Shown here one piece after another: positions 11,663-20,789 of a stretch of DNA of 64,000 nt (the stretch's first letter is position 1; each line of letters opens with the position of its first letter). The notes beneath the pieces are model-generated. The model did no database searches. It saw only the letters and a list, made by a program, of their open reading frames with translations, and was not told the origin of the DNA. The position numbers and the translations under genes are program-made. This DNA comes from Agrocybe praecox (Eukaryota > Basidiomycota > Agaricomycetes > Agaricales > Agrocybaceae): the NCBI GenBank assembly GCA_964017145.1, contig OZ024851.1:1736001-1800000 (forward strand), read 5' to 3'.

Positions 11663-12290
11663 ATGGCCCCCACGTATCGGACACCTCTGATCGACCTAGC
11701 TGCTCTTTTAGCACAACAAAATGCTACGATTGATATCAAAGTCCACACTTACGAAAATTCGACTCGCAATCTCGTCAAAGCCTTGACGAGCTACAAGAAC
11801 AGGGCTATCGCTACCATCTCAGAACGTCGCAAACACCAGACAGGGGAGAAAAAGAAAGCTTTGGAGCGGATACAGGCTGTTGAGGCGGAGACGAATCAAT
11901 GCAAAATAAAAGAGATTGAGCTCGTTGCGCGTATGTCAGGTCACTTATAATTCCCTACCTCCCATCGAGCCTTTTGATCTAGAGCTGGAACAAGAGCAAG
12001 AAGAGAGGAAAGTGGCAGAGCTAGAGGTCGCTGCATTCAAACGTCAGCATACATCACTTAGGTATAAGGTCGCTTCCGTGGAGGCCGATATCGAACAGTA
12101 CCGGGCTTTGAGAGAGAATCTGTGGCGAGGTAAGTCAGAGGATAGTGCCTTCGGGAAACCATTGCTGACAATCGTTACCCAGAGAAGAACAAGTAAAGGA
12201 CTATACTAAGCTCATTCAAATATTCAGCTCGCATATTTCTCCGGAAGCAAATTCATGTGAAGAACGCCTGGCATGTGCTATTGAAGGAGC
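11663..12290 (+). pseudogene. SPC25 truncated pseudogene, copy 1
   Basis: Copy of the kinetochore gene at 30,849-31,806. Exon 1 and the coiled-coil exon 2 are open, with both introns in place. The third exon then has a nonsense change (TAA after EKNK, about 12,195) and an extra run of about 8 bases near 12,218 that shifts the frame. The gene breaks off at AIEG (about 12,288) and fuses to Y-block sequence, so the C-terminal globular domain that binds Spc24 is missing. If transcribed, it could yield a coiled-coil-only peptide of about 140 residues. Promoter sequence including CACGTG is retained. Confidence 0.85.
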
Positions 12291-12299
12291 TTATCGGAC

Positions 12300-13841
12300 A
12301 CCTCAATCATTCGCATTCACGAAGACACATTTCTCCTCCCACCGTTTAGCGACTTCCAGGCCACTACATGCACATTAAATGCAGACGCTGAACCGTCACC
12401 TTCCTCTTCGCGGTTATCGCTTACTCTCGCCTGCCTCTCGTCAAAACCAAGATCACCCAAACGTAAACAGGAACGCGACGACTGGTATCACAAACTGCCA
12501 GGTCTTCCCTGGTCGTCCTCATTCTCCTCCCACGAACAATCCACCGGTCCTCCTTCGCTCACCTCTCTTTTTCCCTCTCAATCATCTTGATCTCCACCAT
12601 CCTGTTTCACTTTCCGATTCTCTCCCTTCTCCCATCTGGCTCTGCATCAAACTCATTGTAATGTTCCGCTCCCACAAGTCTCAACGTGAACCACGAACCA
12701 CTCCAGGCTCTGCAAACGTGTGTTCACGTCGGTATAATGCTCCCGCCTATGCCTTATCGTCACTCACAATTCGCGTCTGCCGCATTTTTTGGCTCTACGA
12801 ATACTGTTTTGTTCGTCGTTACGCCGTGGAGTGCCTAAGAGTGTGGAACCATATGGGCATTTGCGGCATTGGACACTTGACCTAGGGGGCTGGACGGTGT
12901 TTGGGCTTGGGGAGATTTATTCGGTGGTTGAGCGAACTTGGTCCCGGCGCTTTGTGGGTATGAGCTGAGGAGGGATAGTGAGGTTGGAAGGTCGGGTTGA
13001 GGAGGCGGGTGTTTACACCACTAATTAAAAGCATCAAAGATATCATGGCCCTCCTCCCTTTCTTCCCTGCGATAACAAGTTGCGTAATAATACAACCCTC
13101 CCATGTGTCCCCTTCTCTTGCTCATTGTCGCCACCTCCCGTCACCGTCTGTGTCGCCTTCGCCACCTCCCATAGCCCACTTCGAGGTTCGACTCTCGAAC
13201 CTCTATCCCCAACATTACATTCAGGTCGAATACGGAAGCGTACGTTGATATATTCCGGTACCTCCTCTTCCCTCCCTATCTCTCTCGTCCATACTACCAT
13301 CGACAAGGTATTCCCTATCATCACCACCACCGCCAGGAGCATGAACACTAAGCGCGTCAATGCTCTTCCCCCACACTTTTCGAACATCAATTACGCGCGG
13401 AAACCTCAAGGCACAAACGCACTGTCTCCATGGCAAGCGTGGTTGTGAATCTGTTGTACTTCTCAGAGTCAGAGAACTTGGCTTATATTGATGGTACGTC
13501 TTCTGTTATATTCCGAAGTTGAATTGTATTGTAATCAAAGTTTACATAGATAGGCGGGAAGATGAAAGTCAGTCTTCGGTCGAGAATATTCGTTGTCAGC
13601 CATCCAAATTTTGACCGGATGTTCTGGGTGTTCTCGAGGTGTTTGGGCCTCGCGCGCTTTATTAGGCTGCGTGGGCGATGTTTGGTCTCTGGATCTCCGT
13701 TTTTTTGCTCTTGTTGCCATCGTTCATCAGCTTTACCGCCATCACCATCTCCGGTTCCCATCCCTTGTCTTCCATCGACACTTTACGCTCACGTTGAACG
13801 TTGACGCTCGTATATTAATCGCACCTCTTTGTGACTGCCGC
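12300..13841 (+). repeat. Y block, copy 2
   Basis: Homologous to 5431-6720 and 24,525-26,190. It is joined to the broken SPC25 copy through the bridge CTTATCGGACACCTCAATC, which itself copies the SPC25 start region. Copy 3 has the same bridge, so this X-Y fusion formed once and was then duplicated. The middle contains a GAACATCAATTACGCGCGG-type exon remnant (about 13,380-13,440) followed by a splice-donor-like GGTACGTC, which parallels the Z blocks. The block ends abruptly at 13,841, where a fragment of a MYND gene is inserted. Confidence 0.6.
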
Positions 13842-13903
13842 TGATGCAACGCGCTGCGGAATATTTGGCTTTATTGGGCATACAAATGTTCCAAAATATG
13901 CCA
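13842..13903 (+). pseudogene. Captured 62-bp exon fragment of the MYND gene
   Basis: The 62 bases match 38,062-38,123, inside the coding exon of the plus-strand MYND-finger gene 24 kb away, with two differences that I can count. It encodes the QLMQRAAEY...MFQNMP stretch in the source gene, but here it carries no gene context. It starts exactly where Y-block similarity stops and is followed by unrelated sequence. Confidence 0.85.
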
Positions 13904-14080
13904 TTTGAAACCAAACTGTTGCCGACATTTTTCGAATTTTCTAGTGCCAGGCTCAAACAAATCTGATGGTGGCTGGGTCCCACATTTGTTTGAAAGAGTA
14001 ACCCGCCTGTATAACTTCTGGGCACGAAACTACACAAAGCTGTCCCCACACAGACCCACTGCACCAATAGTCTGACTTTC

Positions 14081-15873
14081 ATGCCTCCTCGCAAGTGTGC
14101 TACTACGCCCACAGCTCCTGCTATTAGCTCTGCAGCTCCTGCCACCCGGTCTGCAACTCTTGCCACCCGGTCTGCGGCTCCTTCCACCAGGTCTGCAGCT
14201 CCTGTCACCAGGTCTGCAACTCTTGCCACCAGGTCTGCGGCTCTTTCCACCAGGTCTGCAGCTCCTACTGCTACGTCTTCAGCTCCTGCTCAAGAGGATA
14301 TAAGAAATTCTAAACGTATCCGTCTTGGTGAAGTGCTTAGCAGAAAGGATGTGCAACCCATCAAAGATACCTTGTCGGAGATCAATTGCCTTCTGAACCA
14401 GGAAGTAATTGGGGAGCTTGAAGCTATGGAAGAAACTCAAGACGCATTTGCTAAAGTTATCAAACTGGCTAATGAAGTCGATAATGTTCGTAGGCAAAAT
14501 AAAGAATGGGACGTGGAGGTACGAATTTCGTCACATTATCCTCCCAGTCTAATGTATTTAACTCATTATCTATAAAAGTCCATTTCTTTCTCTCGGGTTC
14601 GCAAAAGCGACTACAAACATTTAGGCATGATACAAATTGTCTTGAACGTCGACTCCATCACCATGTTAAGCCGTCTCAAAAACTTGATGGAGACTTCACC
14701 CAGTGATGACGACTTAAACTCCGGCGCCAATTTAGCACAAGCAAGGCTGAATGCAGTCGTCAGCAAGTTTTGCCGTGGCTCTAAGGAGATGGACGACATT
14801 ATCGAACGTTTAGAAATTATCGGGAGTTCCTGTGGCTCTGGGGTGCGTAATAAGACACTAGACTATAGACTTTCCTCAACAGTTTTTCTCTCTCTTGAAC
14901 TTTCAGTCAGAGGAAAGAGCCAGATTTGTAATTGATCAGATCTTCCTTGCGCTTCTTCTTGTTCTCAAGCAGAGCCATATCAAAGCTTTTATATTCTTTG
15001 AACTCCGCATTGCTTCAAAGAAAGATTTGTTGCAAATTCATCACAAGAATTATATAACGATCTTAACCGGAACTGTAGACTATGCAACGCTTACGGTCCT
15101 GGAATCTGCAAACCCCGAAAATAATCCAACATGTACGTATTGTTAAACTCATGTCATAGTCCAGGAGTCAGCTAACACAACTATATGCATGATAGTGATT
15201 CCAGATTCCAAGAGTCTGAGCCATTTAGAACTTTCCAATCTTCTAAAAGATGAGAAGTTCAGAGCATTGATCGATGCGAACAGGGTCAAGATATTCCTAG
15301 TGGAAGCCAAGAAACTAGGTCTTGAGGAAAAGCTCGACGAATCTATTCCTCAAGCAGCAGCCGAAGCACTGGCAACGTGAGTTCATTCGATAACTTCTAC
15401 TTGTTTATTTTCTGATATGATCTTCTTATATTCAGCATGAGAGTATCACGGTAAGTTTTTGAACCTCATTATTGCATAGATTAACCTACTAGATCTAATC
15501 ACAGCAAATCGTCTATGCTATGGTGCCTAACAACAGGGACGACATGGATTTTTGGCATCACTATGTCAAGATCTTACATTGAAAACACTGGTCTGGGTGC
15601 AGAAAACAACATTGAAACCATTACTCTTAATCCAAGAGTTCTCTCTCTGGAGGAAAACAAGGTCCAAGAAACAATCGAGGAGATAGCTTGGTTACTCATG
15701 TGCTGGGTATGTTCCATCCCCGACCGTCTTCGTATTTATTTTTTCATTCCCAGTGTATTGTTCTGATTGCCCCTCCGCAGTGTATGCACGATCCAGAAGA
15801 GTTACTTGAGAAGATCCTTGTAGGAGGCTTAGATGCAGCATGCGAGGCTCGTCGCAAGCAGAACGAAATGTAA
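14081..15873 (+). CDS. PD-(D/E)XK-like hypothetical protein with an Ala/Thr/Ser repeat N-terminus
   Basis: A gene of about seven exons reads through: 14,081-14,518; 14,579 to about 14,840; about 14,907-15,130; about 15,196-15,376; a 15-base exon at 15,436-15,450; about 15,505-15,708; and about 15,781-15,873. The N-terminus is an imperfect seven-residue repeat (ATRSAAP type) made by 21-base units, followed by a helical region with KRIRLGEVLSRKD. The C-terminal half has the order expected of fungal restriction-endonuclease-like domains: a strand with ExK (IFLVEAKKLG), a helix with Q...E (PQAAAEALAT), then a strand pair around LWCLTTGTTWIFGI. The nuclease-like fold is my inference from this pattern; the residues for activity are not certain. 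It occupies the position held by a NACHT gene in the neighbouring repeat units. Confidence 0.6.
14131..14277 (+). repeat. 21-bp coding minisatellite (seven units)
   Basis: Seven consecutive 21-base units of the type GCNNCTCCTNCCACCAGGTCT lie in frame. Neighbouring units differ at a few positions, and units 2 and 5 (starting GCAACTCTTGCCACC) are nearly identical to each other, which suggests duplication of a three-unit block. Because 21 is a multiple of three, copy-number changes keep the frame. Confidence 0.85.
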
Positions 15874-15918
15874 TTAGGTAGACTGTTATCACGATACAAC
15901 ACTTCTAGCTACATTTAG

Positions 15919-16430
15919 GCTACATACTCGGAAATTCAACAAAAAGCACAAGAAGAAATAGATCAAATTCTCGAATCAAAAGTTAAAACGCCTTCTGGAC
16001 TACGGCGATCATTACGCAGGAAATATGCTGTATATTGAGGTAATCTATTGGGAAGTCCTACGAATTGCTGCACCACTCCCTCTTAGCATGCCGTACGTAG
16101 CCTCTTAAGATGATTTTATTCCTGGAGGTGATTCCAGCTTTCTGTGGATCATTAATGTGAGGATTAGCACCAAACTCTAAATCACACATGCAGGTGCTAT
16201 TATCTTCCCAAATATATGGTCAGATTTTCATGTTTTTCAAGATGGCTCCCAAGTTCTAACAAATGAGTGTAGGGCAACTACATAATGAATCACAATATGG
16301 GTCGGATCCCTTCACCTTCAAAACTGAGAGATCCTTGGATCAACAGGGACAGTTTGAAACAGACGATAGAATCTTGGCGTAGGATTCTCCCAGGCCCAAG
16401 GCTGCCGCCGTAGGTGTAAGGTCGAATTTT
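15919..16430 (+). pseudogene. Cytochrome P450 C-terminal remnant
   Basis: On the plus strand, after an acceptor-like TTTAG, the frame reads the J/J' helix signature AQEEIDQIL and a K-helix EVLR in the order of fungal P450s, followed by PLPLSMP. Further on, with intron-like gaps, come IIFPNIWSDFH (beta-1 region) and SDPFTFKTERSLD (PERF-type region). A stop interrupts the frame at about 16,380, just before the heme-binding loop, which is only faintly recognisable in another frame. The N-terminal two thirds, including the I helix, are absent. It is a dead fragment of a haem monooxygenase. Confidence 0.75.
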
Positions 16431-16488
16431 ATCCCTCCTGTACAAAAACTATCAAATTGAACGTCTGGGTTACATGTTATTTACATAC

Positions 16489-18028
16489 TTATAAGTTCTT
16501 GTATATTAGAGCAAAGTCTATAACCTCAAGGTGACCAGCAAAACAAGCCACGAGGCGGCCTGAACCAGGGTCAAAATGTGGTCGATGGATGATTCTGCCC
16601 AAATATTTTGCCGTTTTGGCAACCGGGACAAACTCAGGCGTCTCAACACCGGTCTGATACTCCAAGAGATGGATCCGAATAGAGTCAGGAGAGCATTTAG
16701 CGTATAAAACCCCACGTTCGTGCCCCAGCCCATGCGCCGCGCCGTCTACGCCAGTAAATGTATATATTTTAGTAGGAACGGGGGTTGGGATGAGAGCATT
16801 GATAGTGACGTGGTTGGACGAAAAGGGTTGATCCAAGTCCGTGATGTTGATATCGTAGAGAACTTTAGGTGTTAAAGCCATTACACGAATGTGATTATCG
16901 TCCCGGGAACGTAGCGGAAGTGAGAGGTTCGTAGGTTGAAAATATCTGAATTCATGTTTCCATAGTGGCGGTACAACCCTGGCAGCCGAAGGTGGACGTT
17001 CTCTCACAGATCTCGTCTCCTCTACTGTAGAGTAATCACTCAGCTCGACGATGTCTCTGCATGCTGATATGACTTTCTGTTTTGGCAAGAGATGCATCTC
17101 GCTCTGTAGAATCCATAAGTAAGAATTAAAACAAAGGTCATCATCAGTGACATGCGGCGTACCCTTGTCCCAAGTGTTCCTACGAGTTTACGAGGGAAAT
17201 CCAACGATCCGTCAACAATATCCGGCCACTCTACAACAAACGTAGCACCGCTCGCAGGATAGTTGGCTTGGGCAGAAAAAGCGACATGGCGGTCAAAAAG
17301 AGAAATCGAATGTATATGACTTATCCTTTCTTGATCCATCGGAATGTATTTCAGGCAAGTCGCCTTTAGACCAACGACGTTCGATCCCTCCAGGACAAAC
17401 TTTATCGTCCATATCTTGATCCCATTATAAGTTACGGCCTGGTAATTGAGTACCTCACGCAGGTACATGGCCAAATTAAAGCCGGTCATTGGTAATGTGT
17501 TGTCGATATCCATTGAAATTTTGAGGAGGTTGAGGCTGTTCTCTGGTATCTGTGCAGGAACGAGTTCATTTTCCTCTATCTCACCTTGAGATTCAAGGTC
17601 ATAATACCCGATCCGTCCGTCTGAGAAAATCCCAAGTAACCAGCGACCTCCAGGCACGAGATATATGGAATCAACATTGCCATTTGTAACGATTTCTCGT
17701 TGTCGGCTTGGAACGCCGTCATCCGTCCTCCAGGCAACCTTCATACTTTCGTAAGCCAGAACAACACGTTCTAGCTCCTTCGACGAGTAATCGTCAATAG
17801 GCCTCTCCAGAGCAAATGTTTTTGGTGGGTTATTGTGCACAGATTTCCAGAAAATGTTGATCCATATAGCCTTCGTTGTTGTGATTTGGTAAAAGGTTTT
17901 ACATGCCTGGATGGCTACGTTCATCAAGTTGAAATGGAAAAGTGCGAAGAGGAACTTGCCTGTCTTGCGGAAAGAATTGCACGGTAATCCGAAAGCTTGA
18001 ATATCTCAACCAGAAGCTCGGGGGGCAT
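16489..18028 (-). CDS. F-box domain protein
   Basis: Probable substrate-recognition subunit of an SCF ubiquitin ligase. Three exons: 18,028-17,960, 17,906-17,163 and 17,103-16,489, encoding about 475 residues. The F-box starts right at the N-terminus (MPPELLVEIFKLSDYRAIL, continuing after the intron with ACKTFYQ). The rest resembles the beta-rich C-terminal halves of mushroom F-box proteins (for example PGGRWLLGIF and GRLVACFAGHLEVIDF), but no counted repeat family is obvious. The first intron (17,959-17,907, 53 bases) needs a GC donor (AG|GCAAGT) with an ordinary AG acceptor, and it splits the F-box. The second intron is GT-AG. It lies in the replaced slot of repeat unit 2, downstream of the P450 remnant. 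The target is unknown. Confidence 0.7.
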
Positions 18029-18370
18029 AGTGGCTATTCCATTGTAAACGGAGTCACTGGGTTCATTCTAGAAGACGTCAATACAGCAAAAGTGAGTAAA
18101 TATGGGATACTGACAGATTTAATTGAGGTAAACGGCCATCTAAGTGTTTTCTGGATGATACGTGATTTATTCATGATAGGGTTCCGATAGAAATGCATCA
18201 ATTCGTCACATATGTTAGAATGTGACGTTAGTAACGTGTTAGTTTGGAGTTTTGATGCAATGTTTGGCATCACCCTGGACACCATACAACAGACCTTTCA
18301 GAGCTCAGATCTTCAGGGATGAATCGATGACGTCGATGACACATATGCATGAGGAATCACCGCCTAATCA

Positions 18371-19550
18371 TAACGGACTGGTCGCGAGTCTAGCCCCAGT
18401 CTGAGTTAGTTGACGAAGGAGTCGGTGTTGATAAATTGAGAACACGAAGCTGCGACAGGAGACGGCACGATATCGGCTGTGCTTTACTTTGTGGTTCACG
18501 CATCACTTTCGCTTGCCAATTCTTTCTCATCAATCTAGCTATGCACATATGTACTCTTTGAGGCGGACCCATATCTCACCATACTGGTGTTCAATTTATA
18601 CACACTTTCAAAATTCTCCACGCTCTTAGTGACCAATAAGTACTATAATGTGAGTTAGTGTTTGCCGTTTCCGTTCCACATCCTTTACTCCCTTTCCTCC
18701 TTTGCACCGTTCTCCTTTGTTACTTCAAGAAATTTGCTGACAATCTCCACTCAAACAGGTCATCTGGTCCCACATCGGCCTGGCGAACGTCAATTACGCG
18801 CTCTCCAAATTGACGAACCCCAATGCTCCGTCCGCATGGCTATCGTAGTTATCAATGTGTTGTAGCTGTCAGCAAATCTCGCTGATCCTGCTGGTAAATC
18901 CTTTTCATTTCTTGCATTTGAAATGAAATGAATACGTTTTACACGGATAGGCGCGAAGACGGAAGCAATTACAGGAAGTCTTCGAGATTTGCTGCGGGTG
19001 GTTGGGGTTGGGCAGTGTTTTGGGTTGCGTGAGCAAACGAGGCTAAGGAGGACCACCCTCACGCTATAGAAGTCTCCAGTCATATCATTCGCATTCACGA
19101 AGATATAGACGACCTCCCCTACCTCCTCGTTTAACCTTCCTCTTCGTCGGGATCCGCGACCCACCCTCGACAATCTCGTTACTTCCACCGCTCAGCGACC
19201 CTCAGGCTACTACGTGCTGCACATTAAGTACTGACGCTGACGCTGATGTTGGTATATCAACTTGGATGACATCCTCACGTTTCTCTTTGCGCCTGCCTCT
19301 TGGCAATCACTACCGCCCGACGATTGATATCACGAACGGCCGCGCATTTGTCGTCGTCATCTTCATCCTCGTTTTCATACGTCAATAATCCACCCGGATA
19401 GAAGAAGAATACCTATATAAATCATCTTCATCTCTGCAATCCTTTTCTTATGTAGCTCATCGTAATGAGCCGCTATTCACATTGGCGCGACGCTCTCGAT
19501 TAGCCCTTATCGTCCCTCGCGAGTCCCAAGGCTGCGGCATTATTTGGTGC
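18371..19550 (+). repeat. Z block, copy 2
   Basis: Homologous to 10,140-11,290 with the same landmarks (GGTCGCGAGTCTA, GACAGGAGACGGCACGA, GTTACTTCAAGAAA, TTGCGTGAGCAAA). It follows the F-box gene, so repeat unit 2 resumes here after its NACHT slot was replaced. At its end the GCTGCGGCATT segment continues into a short open frame with a hydrophobic start near 19,555-19,745 that parallels the hydrophobic frame in the Y blocks. Confidence 0.55.
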
Positions 19551-20179
19551 AACAAATGTGTTTTTCTTCGTCGCCCCGCTGTTGAAGCCCGCCGACGGAG
19601 GGGAACCATATGAAAGTTCATTATACTGGACATGCGGTTGCGGGATGTGTGGTATTTGTGCTTGGGACGGTTTATCGAGTTCTTTGGGCCAAGGCTGGCC
19701 CGAGCATTGGAGGTTATGCATTTATGCGTTGAGGGCGACCAGTTGAAGATATGTGTATTTGGAAATTAGGTCCATCCTTTACCAGCACCGGCCACCATCC
19801 ATCCATTCATCTGTGTCGTCATCTTTTGAAAGAATGATACCACCCTTCTTTATTTCTTTTTCACGACGAGACGTATGCGCCCTTGTTTGTGGTTCTAATA
19901 TCCCATTATGCTCATCGTCATCATTGGCATCTAGATATCTACCACCCGCCTTCCATTCTCTATCTCATTTTCTGTCGCCGTCACGGGTGTCACTACCCAA
20001 TACCTCCTCTCTCTACTCTTACTCTCGTGTCCGCTTAGCCCGCTGCTTCCTCTCCTGGCCTGGCCTGTCTTTATTGGCCACTACCGTCATCACCTTTCAC
20101 CGTCGCAAGCAAGACCACCGCTGTCACTTTCACTACCACCTCCATGGAATCCCACGGACGCTCGGCTCTCCTATCATCC
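19551..20179. other. Pyrimidine-rich unique spacer
   Basis: No gene supported. A 157-codon plus-strand frame (19,753-20,226) is serine/proline/leucine-rich, as expected from a CT-rich strand, and it runs into the SPC25 fragment at its 3' end. It could be a decayed promoter or 5' leader, and nothing in it resembles a known domain. Confidence 0.3.
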
Positions 20180-20432
20180 ATGGCCCCCACTTATCGGACA
20201 CCTCAATCAAAGCCTTGACGAGCTAAAAGAACAGGGCTATCGCTACCATCTCAGAACGTCGCACCGTTCAGCGACTCTCAGGCCACTACGTGCACTTTCA
20301 ATGCAGACGCTGACAGTGATACCGTCACGTTCCTCTTCGCGCCTATCGCTTACTCTCGCCTGCCTCTCGTCAAAACCATGATCACCCCAAACGTGAACAG
20401 GAACGCGACGAGTGGTATTACAAACAGGCCAC
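20180..20432 (+). repeat. Fused SPC25/Y-block scrap
   Basis: Begins with the SPC25 start (ATGGCCCCCACTTATCGG), skips about 90 bases internally, continues with the exon 1 segment TCAAAGCCTTGACGAGCT and then switches to the early part of the Y block (GTTCAGCGACTCTCAGG onward to the AACGCGACGAG piece). It is a rearrangement product with no coding capacity. Confidence 0.65.
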
Positions 20433-20704
20433 TTCCAATGAAGCCTCGTCCTTTCGGGGCTCGACTTTTCATTGACGATATGGTGAATGAACATGGGCGC
20501 CAAGCCACTGCGCCGGTATTTGTTGTCCTTAACGATAGCCATACTCAGCTGGTCCATGAAGTCGGATGTTGGGTCTGCGTGATATGCTTCCTTCACCGCT
20601 TCCTCGGGCTCTAGTGCTTCCAGCCAAGATCTTGTAGCAGCAACAGCGTTTGGGGTAGTGCCATAAGGGCATGGACAAACATATATGTCGTCGTGTGAGG
20701 CCAT
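20433..20704 (-). pseudogene. Unassigned gene fragment
   Basis: A minus-strand frame from an ATG at 20,704 reads a protein-like stretch (VCPCPYGTTPNAV, EEAVKEAYHADPTSDFMDQL, SMAIVKDNKYRRSGLAP) that stops making sense at 20,432, where Y-block sequence begins. The composition differs from the surrounding CT-rich repeats. I do not recognise the family. It is most likely an exon torn from a gene elsewhere. Confidence 0.35.
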
Positions 20705-20789
20705 CTGGGAGGCAGAATGTGGTGGTTCAGAAATTGGGATCGTACGATGAAAATTTCAGGGTGACCTAAAGAAATTGAGCTCAAGGAAC

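Noticed and set aside
11663..12290. SPC25 copy 1 as a functional second kinetochore gene
   Set aside because: A stop codon and a frameshift in exon 3, and the globular domain is missing.
14097..14303. Leu/Pro-rich repeat protein in another frame of the minisatellite
   Set aside because: It is a shadow of the 21-bp repeat; the frame starting at 14,081 continues into conserved exons.
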